In this document: positions 1 through 8,461 of the stretch, in pieces
Layout of the letters: each line of letters begins with the position of its first letter
Numbering within the stretch: the stretch's first letter is position 1
From: Sphingomonas sanguinis
GTDB lineage: Bacteria; Pseudomonadota; Alphaproteobacteria; Sphingomonadales; Sphingomonadaceae
NCBI RefSeq assembly: GCF_001476905.1
Contig: NZ_LDTE01000055.1
Location: 1 to 36,385 of the forward strand
Direction: 5' to 3'
DNA: 36,385 nucleotides
Translations under genes and position numbers: made by a program
The notes under the pieces: model-generated
The model's database searches: none
Told to the model about the DNA's origin: nothing
Seen by the model: the letters and a program-made list of their open reading frames with translations, nothing else

Positions 1-45
1 CGGGAGGGGGTGGGGGAGGGAAAAGCCAAGTAGGTCCACCTCATC

Positions 46-61
46 TGTTCCACGTGGAACA
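46..61. promoter_or_regulatory. parS: parS centromere site 1 (ParB-binding palindrome)
   Basis: TGTTCCACGTGGAACA is a perfect 16-base palindrome and a close variant of the widely conserved bacterial parS sequence (TGTTNCACGTGAAACA type). It lies upstream of lysK, about 6.6 kb from parA. ParB should load onto DNA here as part of origin segregation. Two further copies at 4138 and 6591 in the same window make chance unlikely. Confidence 0.9.
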
Positions 62-70
62 ACTTTGCTC

Positions 71-79
71 TGTGGATAA
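71..79 (-). promoter_or_regulatory. DnaA box (perfect 9-mer)
   Basis: TGTGGATAA is the exact reverse complement of the consensus DnaA box TTATCCACA. It lies ten bases from parS site 1 in the untranslated region before lysK. A single box is not an origin, but its position beside parS and the parAB locus fits an origin-proximal location. A second exact match at 1685-1693 is inside lysK coding sequence and may be fortuitous. Confidence 0.5.
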
Positions 80-161
80 CTCTGTGCATGAACGGGGAGC
101 AATTGGTGGAAATTGCAAAATACATTGTGCATCACGCCCCGTCTTGCCACATGGCAACCCT

Positions 162-1736
162 ATGACAGACGAACTCCGCTCCACCGCTTTCGAGTCCAAG
201 GCCTGGCCTTATGAGGAGGCTCGCAAGCTCCTCAAACGCTATCCCGATGGCAAGCCGGGCGGTGCGCCGATCCTGTTCGAGACGGGCTATGGTCCGTCGG
301 GCCTGCCGCATATCGGCACGTTCAACGAAGTGCTGCGCACCACCATGGTCCGCAACGCCTTCCATGCGCTATCGGATCAGAAGACGCGGCTGATCGCCTT
401 TTCGGACGATATGGACGGCCTGCGCAAGGTGCCGGACAATGTGCCGAACCAGGAGCTGCTACGCGCGCATCTCGGCAAGCCGCTGACCCAGGTGCCCGAC
501 CCGTTCGAGAAGTTCGACAGCTTCGCCGCGCATAACAATGCGATGCTGCGCCAGTTTCTCGACCGCTATGGTTTCGATTACGAGTTCGCCTCGTCGACGG
601 ACTATTACACCTCCGGCCGGTTCGACGATGCGCTGCGGCTGGTGCTCAAGCATTTCCAGGGCATCCAGGACGTGATGTTGCCGACGTTGCGCGCCGAGCG
701 CCGTGCCACCTATTCCCCGGTCCTGCCGATCAGCCCCAAGTCGGGCATCGTGTTGCAGGTGCCGATCGAGGTGGTCGATGCCGAAGCCGGCCTGATCGCC
801 TTCGAGGATGAGGGCGAGCGGATCGTCCAGTCCGCGCTGGGCGGCATGTCCAAGCTGCAATGGAAGGTCGACTGGGCGATGCGCTGGGTCGCGCTGGGTG
901 TGGATTACGAGATGGCGGGCAAGGACCTGATCGACTCGGTCACCCAGTCTTCCAAGATCGCGCGCGTACTCGGCGGCCGACCGCCGGAGGGCTTCAACTA
1001 TGAGATGTTCCTCGACGAGCATGGCGAGAAGATTTCCAAGTCCAAGGGCAATGGCCTCAGCCTGGACCAGTGGCTGACCTATGGGCCGGAGGAGAGCCTG
1101 GCCTTCTTCGCCTATCGTGAGCCGAAAAAGGCCAAACAGCTGCACATGGGCGTCATCCCGCGTGCGGTGGACGAATATTGGCAGTTCCGCGTGAACTACC
1201 CCAACCAGTCTCTCAAGGAGCAGCTGGGCAATCCGGTGCATCATATCCATGACGGCAAGCTGCCCGAGGGCGAGCTGCCGGTGACGTTCGGCCTGCTGCT
1301 CAACCTGGTCGGCGTGATGGGTGAGGCCACCAAGGAGCAGGTCTGGGGTTATCTCGCCAATTACGTTCCGGAAGCGTCGGCCGCGAAGTATCCCGAGCTC
1401 GACAGGCTGATCGACCATGCGCTGGCCTATGCCCGCGATTTCGTCGCGCCGACGCTCCAGCGCCGCGCGCCCGAGCCGCATGAGGCCGAAGCGCTACGCC
1501 AGCTGGACACGCAGCTCGCGGCGCTCCCGGCGGGGGCGACGGCCGAGGATATCCAGAATATCGTCTATGAGATCGGCAAGACCGACGCCTTCCCGTCGCT
1601 GCGGGACTGGTTCAAGGCGCTGTACGAGACGCTGTTGGGCTCGGCGCAAGGGCCGCGCATGGGCAGCTTCATCGCGCTCTACGGTGTGGATAACAGCCGC
1701 AAACTTATCGCCGAGGCGCTGGCCAAGGTCGCGTAA
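162..1736 (+). CDS. lysK: Lysyl-tRNA synthetase, class I (LysRS-I)
   Basis: Charges tRNA-Lys with lysine in the cytoplasm. The 524-residue protein is of the class I type used by many alphaproteobacteria and archaea instead of class II LysS. The HIGH-type signature is seen as GPSGLPHIGT (about residues 44-53) and the KMSKS loop as KISKS at residues 290-294; both form the ATP-binding site of the Rossmann catalytic domain. The C-terminal part is the helical anticodon-binding region. The frame stays open upstream to 54, but MTDELRSTAF at 162 is the sensible start because the upstream residues are non-conserved and would run through parS. No clear Shine-Dalgarno is visible before this ATG. It converges on the hydrolase gene at 1845, with a palindromic repeat between them. 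Confidence 0.95.
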   Translation: MTDELRSTAFESKAWPYEEARKLLKRYPDGKPGGAPILFETGYGPSGLPHIGTFNEVLRTTMVRNAFHALSDQKTRLIAFSDDMDGLRKVPDNVPNQELLRAHLGKPLTQVPDPFEKFDSFAAHNNAMLRQFLDRYGFDYEFASSTDYYTSGRFDDALRLVLKHFQGIQDVMLPTLRAERRATYSPVLPISPKSGIVLQVPIEVVDAEAGLIAFEDEGERIVQSALGGMSKLQWKVDWAMRWVALGVDYEMAGKDLIDSVTQSSKIARVLGGRPPEGFNYEMFLDEHGEKISKSKGNGLSLDQWLTYGPEESLAFFAYREPKKAKQLHMGVIPRAVDEYWQFRVNYPNQSLKEQLGNPVHHIHDGKLPEGELPVTFGLLLNLVGVMGEATKEQVWGYLANYVPEASAAKYPELDRLIDHALAYARDFVAPTLQRRAPEPHEAEALRQLDTQLAALPAGATAEDIQNIVYEIGKTDAFPSLRDWFKALYETLLGSAQGPRMGSFIALYGVDNSRKLIAEALAKVA

Positions 1737-1737
1737 C

Positions 1738-1839
1738 AAACACCCTCACCCTTCCGGCGCTTCGCGCCTCCCTCCCTCTCCCAATGGGAGAGGGAAGGGG
1801 CCCGCCCGCTGCAAGCGGGTGGGAGGGGTGAGGGTGTTT
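1738..1839. repeat. Intergenic palindromic repeat, family A, copy 1
   Basis: An imperfect palindrome of about 100 bases bounded by AAACACCCTCACCC and GGGTGAGGGTGTTT. It contains internal hairpins (CCCTCTCCC with GGGAGAGGG; CCCGC with GCGGG). A near-identical copy lies at 20801-20897. It fills the gap between the convergent lysK and hydrolase genes and could act as a bidirectional terminator. It has no reading frame of its own, so it resembles a REP/MITE-like element. Confidence 0.85.
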
Positions 1840-1844
1840 CCTAT

Positions 1845-2546
1845 TTAGCGGAGATGCTCCGCGAAGAACGCCATGGTGCGTTCGTCCGCCAGCTTGGCGG
1901 ACTCGTCCGACCGACGCTGACCGAACTCGGTCGCGAAGCCGTGATCCTCACCGGCATAATCATAGAGTGTGACCTTGGGGTGATCGTCGAGCCCCTCATG
2001 CATCCGCGTCTGCGCGTCCTTGTCGACGAAGTGATCCTCTTCCGGAATGTGGAGCAGGACCGGCTTGGCGATGGCGTGTTTCTCGCCCAGCAGGCCGTCG
2101 ATGCCGACGCCATAATAGCCGACACTCGCATCCACATCGGTGCGCGCCGCGGTCATGAAGGCCAGTCGCCCGCCCAGGCAATAGCCGACGACGCCGACCT
2201 TGAAGTCCGCGCCATGCTCGTCGCGGATCGCCTTGATCGTCGCCTCGATATCGCGAATGCCGCCGTCCTGGTCGAACTTCCCCATCAGCTCGAGCGCCTG
2301 TTGCATCTCGTTGGGGATGTCGGGGTCCAGCTCGATGCCCGGGGCGATCTTGTGGAAAAGATCGGGGGCGACGGCCAGATAGCCCGCCTCGGCCAGCGTG
2401 TCGCACTTGCGGCGGATGCCTGCATTCACGCCGAAGATTTCCTGGATGACGATGATCGCGGCGGTCGGCTGACCTTCCGGCTCGGCGTAATAGGCGTTGA
2501 ACTGGCCTTCGCCGTTCTGTGCGGCGATGGTCTTGGTGGCAGTCAT
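1845..2546 (-). CDS. Dienelactone hydrolase family protein
   Basis: A 233-residue alpha/beta hydrolase of the dienelactone hydrolase (carboxymethylenebutenolidase) family, cytoplasmic because no signal peptide is seen. The nucleophile elbow is GYCLGG with Cys123. The acid is probably Asp171 or Asp175 in the EEDHFVD stretch, and the catalytic His is His202 in GEDHGF. Glu36 in QEIFG matches the glutamate that holds the nucleophilic Cys in this family. The start at MTATKT is supported by a GGAGA-type ribosome site just upstream; the longer open frame overlaps the divergent small gene at 2617. The true substrate cannot be told, since most relatives are annotated only by family and no catechol-pathway genes are nearby. 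Confidence 0.88.
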   Translation of the reverse strand: MTATKTIAAQNGEGQFNAYYAEPEGQPTAAIIVIQEIFGVNAGIRRKCDTLAEAGYLAVAPDLFHKIAPGIELDPDIPNEMQQALELMGKFDQDGGIRDIEATIKAIRDEHGADFKVGVVGYCLGGRLAFMTAARTDVDASVGYYGVGIDGLLGEKHAIAKPVLLHIPEEDHFVDKDAQTRMHEGLDDHPKVTLYDYAGEDHGFATEFGQRRSDESAKLADERTMAFFAEHLR

Positions 2547-2616
2547 GCGGGTCTCCTGTGGTCGTCGCGACGATAACGCCTTATGCCTCACTTGGTCGCG
2601 TGATGGAGAATGGCGC

Positions 2617-2841
2617 ATGAAAGTGAATGTGGAAATCGACTGCACGCCGGAGGAAGCGCGCCGCGCCATGGGCCTGCCCGACCTGACGCCGATCCATGAA
2701 CGCTATGTCCAGATGATGCTCGATACGATGCAGTCCGGCGTGAAGCCCGAGATGATCGAGGCGATGATGCGCAACTGGGCGCCGATGGGCGAGGCGAGCA
2801 TGACCATGTGGCGCCGCATGTTCGAGGGGCAGAAGGGCTGA
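2617..2841 (+). CDS. Small conserved protein, DUF6489-like
   Basis: A 74-residue acidic, methionine-rich protein beginning MKVNVEIDCTPEEARR. It resembles the short sphingomonad proteins grouped as DUF6489, recognised from memory of the motif (TPEEAR, GLPDLTP, then a helix ending in W-x-P-M and a C-terminal M-x-x-W). There is no signal peptide or membrane segment, and function is unknown. It is divergent from the hydrolase gene and ends nine bases before the mnmE start, so it probably shares a transcript with mnmE. The ATG at 2617 is chosen because the upstream codons of the open frame read like non-coding sequence. Confidence 0.75.
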   Translation: MKVNVEIDCTPEEARRAMGLPDLTPIHERYVQMMLDTMQSGVKPEMIEAMMRNWAPMGEASMTMWRRMFEGQKG

Positions 2842-2849
2842 CCCTGAGC

Positions 2850-4136
2850 ATGACCGATACGATCTTCGCCGTCTCCAGCGGACAGCCGCCCGCCGCCATT
2901 GCGGTGATCCGGGTCAGCGGCCCGGCGGCCTTTGCGGCGGCCGAGCGGCTGGGCGGGCGGCTGCCCGAGGCCCGTCGTGTAAGCCTGCGGACGTTGAAGG
3001 ACGGGAAGGGTGCGGTGCTGGATTCGGCGCTGCTGCTGTGCTTCCCCGGTCCGGCGACGGCGACCGGCGAGGATCTGGTCGAGCTGCATTGCCATGGCGG
3101 CCGTGCCGTGGTGGCGGCGGTCGAGCGGGCCTTGGCAGAACAGCCGGGCGTTCGCCGCGCCGAGCCGGGGGAGTTCACCCGTCGCGCTTTGCTCAACGGC
3201 CGGATCGACCTGGCCGAGGCGGAGGGGCTTGCCGATCTGCTGGAGGCGCAGACCGAGCGACAACGACGTGCCGCGATCGGCGCGGTCGAAGGGCGGGTGA
3301 GCCAGGCGGTGCGCGGCTGGATGGACCGGCTGGCGACTCTGTCTGCGATGGTCGAGGCGATGCTCGATTTCGCCGAAGAGGATGACGTGCCGCTCGATCA
3401 GGCGGCGGTGGCGCGGGTCAGAAGCGACATGCACGAGTTGGCCATCGCCATGTTGGACGTGGTCGAGCGGCCGCCGGTCGATCGGCTTCACGATGGCATC
3501 CGCGTGGTGCTGGCCGGGCCACCCAATAGCGGCAAGTCGACGCTTCTCAATCTGCTGGTCGAGCGCGAGGCGGCCATCGTGTCGCCGATCGCGGGCACGA
3601 CCCGCGACCGGATCGAGGCAAGCGTGTTGCGGGGCGGGGTGGCCTATGTGCTGACCGACACTGCCGGGCTGGCCGAGGATACCGATGACGTGATCGAGGC
3701 GATCGGTGTCACCCGCGCGCAGGAGGCGATCCTTCAGGCGGACATTCTGTTGTGGATGGCCGACACGCCCCCGCCGCGTGGCGATGCGATCTGGCTCCAT
3801 TCGCGCGCCGATCTGCCGGGGCGGGAAGACCTACCCGAAGGACGGGCGCTTGCGGTGCGTCGTGATGACGCGTCGAGTGTGGCAACCGTCTGGGACGTGA
3901 TTGCGAACACCGCCACGGGACTGTTGCCACGCGAAGATGCGATCGGATTCAAGCGGCATCAGCAGGACCAATGCCGCCGTGCCGCCAATGCGCTGATCGC
4001 TGCGCCGACCGATGATATCCTTTTGGTGGCGGAGGAATTACGGGTCGCGCGACAGGCACTGGCAGAAGTGCTGGGCGTCAGTGCGACCGAGATGATGCTC
4101 GACGCGCTGTTTGGACGATTCTGCCTGGGGAAGTGA
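2850..4136 (+). CDS. mnmE: tRNA uridine-5-carboxymethylaminomethyl modification GTPase MnmE
   Basis: With MnmG, installs the cmnm5 group on wobble uridine 34 of several tRNAs. The 428-residue protein has an N-terminal folate-binding domain, a helical domain with an inserted G domain, and the C-terminal C-x-G-K motif (CLGK at 425-428). G1 is GPPNSGKS (223-230), G2 is GTTRD and G3 is DTAG. The usual G4 motif NKxD is not intact: the corresponding stretch reads LHSRAD, so the Asn-Lys pair is replaced by Ser-Arg. mnmG follows about 80 bases downstream, with parS site 2 between. The start MTDTIFAVSSGQPPAAIAVIR matches the family N-terminus. Confidence 0.95.
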   Translation: MTDTIFAVSSGQPPAAIAVIRVSGPAAFAAAERLGGRLPEARRVSLRTLKDGKGAVLDSALLLCFPGPATATGEDLVELHCHGGRAVVAAVERALAEQPGVRRAEPGEFTRRALLNGRIDLAEAEGLADLLEAQTERQRRAAIGAVEGRVSQAVRGWMDRLATLSAMVEAMLDFAEEDDVPLDQAAVARVRSDMHELAIAMLDVVERPPVDRLHDGIRVVLAGPPNSGKSTLLNLLVEREAAIVSPIAGTTRDRIEASVLRGGVAYVLTDTAGLAEDTDDVIEAIGVTRAQEAILQADILLWMADTPPPRGDAIWLHSRADLPGREDLPEGRALAVRRDDASSVATVWDVIANTATGLLPREDAIGFKRHQQDQCRRAANALIAAPTDDILLVAEELRVARQALAEVLGVSATEMMLDALFGRFCLGK

Positions 4137-4137
4137 T

Positions 4138-4153
4138 TGTTCCACGTGGAACG
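4138..4153. promoter_or_regulatory. parS: parS centromere site 2
   Basis: TGTTCCACGTGGAACG matches parS site 1 at 15 of 16 positions. It starts two bases after the mnmE stop codon and lies 64 bases before mnmG. ParB bound here could also influence transcription entering mnmG; that part is inference. Confidence 0.88.
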
Positions 4154-4217
4154 TTAAGCATAGAATGTTGGAGGGGATCGCTTTGACGCTGACCGGTCCT
4201 TCCGGTAGGGCGGGGGC

Positions 4218-6053
4218 ATGTTTGATGTCGTAGTGATCGGTGGTGGTCACGCGGGAACCGAGGCCGCTGCGGCGGCTGCGCGCCGGGGTGCGCGGACGGC
4301 CCTTTTGTCCTTCGATCGTCATGGCCTGGGCGCCATGTCCTGCAATCCCGCCATCGGCGGGTTGGGGAAGGGCCATATCGTGCGCGAGGTCGACGCCTTT
4401 GACGGCCTGATCGGCCGAGCGGCGGACCAGGGCGCGATCCATTATCGGATGCTCAACCGCAGCAAGGGTACGGCCGTCCAGGGACCGCGCGTGCAGGCCG
4501 ACCGTCGGCGCTATGCCAGGGCGATCCAGGCGATGCTGGCTGCGCAACCGGACCTGACCATCGTCGAGGGCGAGGCTGAGGCGCTCGTTCTCGACGGCGA
4601 TCGGGTCGCGGGGGTGCAGCTGGCCGACGGCACGATCCTGTCGGCTCGTGCGGTGGTGCTCGCGACCGGGACATTCCTGGGCGGACGGCTGTTCCGCGGT
4701 GAGGAACGGCATCTCGGCGGTCGTATCGGTGAACGAGCGGCGACCCGGATGGCCGAACAGCTTCGCGCGCTGGGCTTGCCCATGGCGCGGATGAAGACCG
4801 GTACGCCGCCGCGTCTCGATGGTCGCACCATCGACTGGGCGAAGCTGGACGAGCAGCCGAGCGACACCGATCCCTGGACCATGTCGCCGATGACGGCGGC
4901 CAGGCCGCTGCTGCAGATCGCCTGTGCGATCACCCGGACGACCGAAGAAACCCATGCGATCATCGCGGCGGCCTTCCATCGCTCGCCGTTGTTCACCGGT
5001 GCGATCGAGGCGAATGGCCCGCGTTACTGCCCGTCGATCGAGGACAAGATCAAGCGCTTCGCTGACCGCGACAGCCATCAGATTTTCCTGGAGCCGGAGG
5101 GGCTGGACGACCCGTTGGTCTATCCGAACGGCCTGTCGACCTCGCTGCCGACCGATGTGCAGGAAGCGATGATCGCCTCTATGCCGGGGCTGGAGCGGGC
5201 GGTCATCACGCTGCCCGGCTATGCGGTGGAATATGATCATATAGATCCGCGCGCGCTCGACGCCCGGCTGGCCTTGGGCGCGCTTCCCGGCGTGTTCTGC
5301 GCCGGTCAGATCAACGGTACGACCGGTTATGAGGAAGCGGCGGGGCAGGGGCTGATCGCCGGGCTCAATGCAGCGGCCCATGCCTGTGACCTGTCGCCGG
5401 TCATCCTCGACCGAGCGTCGAGTTATCTCGGTGTGATGATCGACGATCTCGTGTTGCAGGGCGTGACCGAGCCCTATCGCATGCTGACCGCGCGCGCCGA
5501 ATATCGCCTGTCGCTGCGAGCCGACAATGCGGAGACGCGTTTGGGTGGCATCGCCGAAGCCGCCGGGTGTCTCTCGTCCGAACGACTGGCACATCGGCGG
5601 CGGCGGCAGGGGCAGCAGCAGACGTTGCGGCAGCGACTGTCCGTGGTCCGCACGGCGTCCGATCTCGCGCGCAGCGGGGCGGCGATCGCACAGGATGGCG
5701 CGCGTCGGACGGCTTATGAATGGCTGCGCTTTGACGGCGTGACGCTGGCGCATGTCGCCCCCGATGCGGCCGAGGGTTGCGATCCGGCGGTGGTCGCGGA
5801 GACGCTGGAGGACGCCCGCTACGCCCCCTATGTCGAACGTCAGGCCGAGGAGGTCGCGCGGCTGCGCGCCGATGAGCAGATCCTGTTATCGGCTTCGCTC
5901 GATTACGCCGCCATCCCTGGCCTGTCGCAGGAGATGATCGACAGGCTCAGCCTGGCGCGCCCTGCGACGCTGGCGGCGGCCTCGCGCATTCGTGGCATCA
6001 CTCCGGCCGCTTTGTCGGCCGTCCTCCTTCACGCCCGAAAGGTGGCGGCATGA
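4218..6053 (+). CDS. mnmG: tRNA uridine-5-carboxymethylaminomethyl modification enzyme MnmG (GidA)
   Basis: FAD-dependent partner of MnmE in wobble-uridine modification. The 611-residue protein opens with the Rossmann dinucleotide motif [12 protein letters not shown], followed by the family signature [14 protein letters not shown]. Conserved family segments include [17 protein letters not shown], the [13 protein letters not shown] block and [19 protein letters not shown] (FAD and NAD(P)H sites). The helical C-terminal domain, used for MnmE and tRNA contact, ends in the SAVLLHARK region. The length is normal for the family. Its stop overlaps the rsmG start by four bases (ATGA), so translation is probably coupled. 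Confidence 0.97.
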   Translation: MFDVVVIGGGHAGTEAAAAAARRGARTALLSFDRHGLGAMSCNPAIGGLGKGHIVREVDAFDGLIGRAADQGAIHYRMLNRSKGTAVQGPRVQADRRRYARAIQAMLAAQPDLTIVEGEAEALVLDGDRVAGVQLADGTILSARAVVLATGTFLGGRLFRGEERHLGGRIGERAATRMAEQLRALGLPMARMKTGTPPRLDGRTIDWAKLDEQPSDTDPWTMSPMTAARPLLQIACAITRTTEETHAIIAAAFHRSPLFTGAIEANGPRYCPSIEDKIKRFADRDSHQIFLEPEGLDDPLVYPNGLSTSLPTDVQEAMIASMPGLERAVITLPGYAVEYDHIDPRALDARLALGALPGVFCAGQINGTTGYEEAAGQGLIAGLNAAAHACDLSPVILDRASSYLGVMIDDLVLQGVTEPYRMLTARAEYRLSLRADNAETRLGGIAEAAGCLSSERLAHRRRRQGQQQTLRQRLSVVRTASDLARSGAAIAQDGARRTAYEWLRFDGVTLAHVAPDAAEGCDPAVVAETLEDARYAPYVERQAEEVARLRADEQILLSASLDYAAIPGLSQEMIDRLSLARPATLAAASRIRGITPAALSAVLLHARKVAA

Positions 6054-6664
6054 CCGAAGAACAAGCGCGCGACTGGGTTGTCCAGCGATATGGCGAAGAG
6101 GCCGCCGAGCGGATCGACTATTTCCTGAACTTGGTGATCGTCGAGAACGACCAGCAGAATCTGATCGCGCCCTCGACGATCGCGACCATCTGGGCCCGCC
6201 ATGCGCTCGATTCGGTTCAGCTGATCCCGCTGGCCGACCGTGCGGATGGGCAATGGGTGGATATCGGCACGGGCGGCGGCTTCCCCGGCATGGTCGTTGC
6301 GCTCGCTTGGCCCGGTCGCATGGCGCTGGTCGAACCGCGGAAGCGCCGCGCCGACTTCCTGCGCGAATGTGCCGAGCGATTGGGGGTGGCGGACCGGGTG
6401 ACGGTCCACGCGTCCAAGATTGAGGCCGTGGACGTGAAGGCGGACGTTATTTCGGCACGTGCGGTGGCGACGGTCGAAAATCTTTTGCGCGCGGCGGCCC
6501 ACTGCGGCAAACAGGAAACACGGTGGCTGCTCCCGCGCGGCCGCTTGGACGAGCGCGAAATCAAGACCCTCAAGCGGCAATGGCGCTTCGTGTTTCACGT
6601 GGAACATAGCATCACCTCGGCGGAATCGTCGATCGTGATCCTCGACCGAGTAGGGGCCCGATGA
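6050..6664 (+). CDS. rsmG: 16S rRNA (guanine527-N7)-methyltransferase RsmG (GidB)
   Basis: SAM-dependent methylation of G527 in 16S rRNA. The 204-residue protein carries the SAM-binding motif [14 protein letters not shown] and the following acidic strand ([15 protein letters not shown]). A central ISARA segment and a C-terminal block (residues [13 protein letters not shown]) follow. The VFHVEH codons are written across parS site 3, so the gene carries a centromere site within its coding sequence. It overlaps mnmG upstream and parA downstream by four bases each, placing it mid-operon. Confidence 0.95.
   Translation: MTEEQARDWVVQRYGEEAAERIDYFLNLVIVENDQQNLIAPSTIATIWARHALDSVQLIPLADRADGQWVDIGTGGGFPGMVVALAWPGRMALVEPRKRRADFLRECAERLGVADRVTVHASKIEAVDVKADVISARAVATVENLLRAAAHCGKQETRWLLPRGRLDEREIKTLKRQWRFVFHVEHSITSAESSIVILDRVGAR
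6591..6606. promoter_or_regulatory. parS: parS centromere site 3, inside rsmG
   Basis: TGTTTCACGTGGAACA has the consensus CACGTG core and 15 of 16 palindromic identity with site 1. It lies inside the rsmG reading frame, encoding part of VFHVEH, and 55 bases before the parA start. ParB nucleation here would spread over the parAB genes themselves. Confidence 0.88.
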
Positions 6665-7455
6665 TCTGCGTTGCCATTGCGAATCAGAAGGGCGGGGTGG
6701 GTAAGACCACCAGCGCCATCAACCTTGCCACCGCTCTGGCGGCGACGGGTCTGAACGTGCTGCTGATCGACCTCGATCCGCAGGGCAACGCATCGACGGG
6801 GTTGGGCATTCCCAACAGCCAGCGGGTCTTCTCCAGCTATCATGTGTTGCTGGGCGAGGCGCGGATCGACGATGCGGTGGTACATACCCAGGTGCCGCGC
6901 CTGGATGTGGTGCCTGCTACCGTCGATCTGTCGGGTGCCGAGCTGGAGCTGGTCGATTACGAGAATCGTACGCACCGGCTGGATCAGGCATTACGGCGGA
7001 CGCAGGGGCATTGGGACATCGTGCTGGTCGACTGCCCGCCCTCGCTGGGGCTGCTGACGATCAACGCGATGGTGGCGTCCGACTCGCTGTTCGTGCCGTT
7101 GCAGTGCGAGTTCTTCGCGCTGGAGGGGCTGTCGCAGCTGCTGACCACGGTCGAGCGGATTCGCGCGCGGTTCAATCCGGGGCTCGCGATCCTGGGCGTG
7201 GCTTTGACGATGTACGACCGGCGCAACCGGCTGACCGATCAGGTGTCGGCCGATGTGCGCGCGGTTTTGGGAGGTGTGGTGTTCGATACGGTGATTCCGC
7301 GCAACGTCCGGCTGTCGGAGGCGCCCAGCCACGGCCTGCCCGCGTTGATCTATGACCATCGCTGCGTGGGCAGCCAAGCCTATATCGCGCTGGCGCGGGA
7401 GCTGATCGCGCGTCTGCCGCTCGGCACGCCCCAGCCCGGAGCAGCGGCGGCATGA
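6661..7455 (+). CDS. parA: Chromosome-partitioning ATPase ParA (Soj type)
   Basis: Walker-type ATPase that binds DNA non-specifically and pulls ParB-parS complexes during origin segregation. The 264-residue protein has the deviant Walker A motif KGGVGKTT (residues 10-18), DLDPQGNAS, and the Walker B strand VLVDCPPSLG. It lacks the N-terminal DNA-binding extension of type Ia plasmid ParA, so it is the chromosomal type. It starts inside the rsmG end and its own stop overlaps parB by four bases. Adjacency to parB and three parS sites makes the assignment firm. Confidence 0.97.
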   Translation: MICVAIANQKGGVGKTTSAINLATALAATGLNVLLIDLDPQGNASTGLGIPNSQRVFSSYHVLLGEARIDDAVVHTQVPRLDVVPATVDLSGAELELVDYENRTHRLDQALRRTQGHWDIVLVDCPPSLGLLTINAMVASDSLFVPLQCEFFALEGLSQLLTTVERIRARFNPGLAILGVALTMYDRRNRLTDQVSADVRAVLGGVVFDTVIPRNVRLSEAPSHGLPALIYDHRCVGSQAYIALARELIARLPLGTPQPGAAAA

Positions 7456-8375
7456 GTGAGGAGACGACCACCAAGCGCCCGCGTCCGGGTCTGGGGCGTG
7501 GGCTGGGCGCCTTGCTCGGTGACATTGCGCGCGAAGCGCCGATCCGGCCGGGCGACCAGCCGACGCCCGGTGGCGTGCGGATGCTCCCCGTCGGCTCGCT
7601 GTCGCCGCACCCGGACCAGCCGCGCCGCCATTTTGAAGAAGCCGCGCTCGACGAACTTGCCGCCTCGATCGCGGCACGCGGGCTGATCCAGCCGATCGTC
7701 GTGCGGCCGCATGGCAAGGACTATCAGATCGTCGCGGGCGAACGCCGTTGGCGCGCCGCCCAGCGCGCCCGGCTGCACGAGGTGCCGGTCGTCGTCCGCG
7801 ACTTCGATGATGCGCAGACGCTCGAAGTCGCGCTGATCGAGAATATCCAGCGCCAGGACCTGAACGCGATCGAAGAGGCGCAGGCCTATCAGCGGCTGGC
7901 GGGTGAGTTCGGCCATACGCAGGAAGCGCTGGCCAAGATCGTCCACAAGTCGCGCAGCCATGTCGCCAATCTGCTCCGCCTGCTCGAACTGCCCGATACG
8001 GTGCAGGCCCAGGTTGTTACCGGGGCGCTCTCCATGGGCCATGCCCGTGCGCTGTTGGGCGCGGATGAGGTCGAGTCGCTGGCCGATCAGGTCATTGCGC
8101 GCGGCCTGAGCGTGCGCGAGACCGAGAAGCTGACCCGCGAAGCCAAGGGTGGCGGACGCAAGGCAACTGAAGAGCGTGGCGAGAAGGGGCCGCGTGCCTC
8201 GGGACAGGATGCGGCGGACGCCGATATCGCCGCGCTGGAGGGCCAGCTTGCCGATCTGCTCGGCCTGTCGGTGCGGATCGCGCATGGCGAGAAGGGGGGG
8301 ACGCTGACGCTCAGCTACTCGACGCTCGATCAGCTCGACATGGTGTGCCAGCGGCTGACCGGTGAGGGCATTTGA
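7452..8375 (+). CDS. parB: Chromosome-partitioning protein ParB (CTPase clamp)
   Basis: Binds parS, hydrolyses CTP and spreads as a sliding clamp; works with ParA. The 307-residue protein starts with a basic linker (RPGLGRGLGALLGD) typical of the ParA-activating tail. The CTP-binding domain shows GERRWRA (96-102) and ENIQRQ (about 130-135). A central helix-turn-helix (about 160-185, EALAKIVHKSRSHVANLLRLLELP) reads parS, and the C-terminus is a dimerisation domain. It is the last gene of the plus-strand run; a weak hairpin follows at 8384-8408 before the convergent holA. Confidence 0.97.
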   Translation: MSEETTTKRPRPGLGRGLGALLGDIAREAPIRPGDQPTPGGVRMLPVGSLSPHPDQPRRHFEEAALDELAASIAARGLIQPIVVRPHGKDYQIVAGERRWRAAQRARLHEVPVVVRDFDDAQTLEVALIENIQRQDLNAIEEAQAYQRLAGEFGHTQEALAKIVHKSRSHVANLLRLLELPDTVQAQVVTGALSMGHARALLGADEVESLADQVIARGLSVRETEKLTREAKGGGRKATEERGEKGPRASGQDAADADIAALEGQLADLLGLSVRIAHGEKGGTLTLSYSTLDQLDMVCQRLTGEGI

Positions 8376-8383
8376 AAGCGGGA

Positions 8384-8408
8384 CGCCGGTCTGTTTCGCA
8401 GACAGGCG
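8384..8408 (+). terminator. Possible parB terminator hairpin
   Basis: CGCC-G-GTCTG and CAGAC-A-GGCG form a nine-pair stem with one G.A mismatch and a TTTCG loop. T-rich sequence (GTTTGGTTTTT) follows ten bases downstream, so the fit to a factor-independent terminator is only fair. It lies between convergent parB and holA. Confidence 0.4.
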
Positions 8409-8461
8409 CAGTTGGCGTTTGGTTTTTGAGAGGGCGGGGCGGGGGGCCTAAGGACAATCCC

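Noticed and set aside
1..20. Purine-rich GGGAGGGGG tract at the left edge, possibly the end of a family A or B repeat
   Set aside because: Too little is inside the window to assign it.
1685..1693. Second exact DnaA 9-mer
   Set aside because: It lies in conserved lysK coding sequence (GVDNS codons), with no neighbouring boxes, so chance is the simplest explanation.
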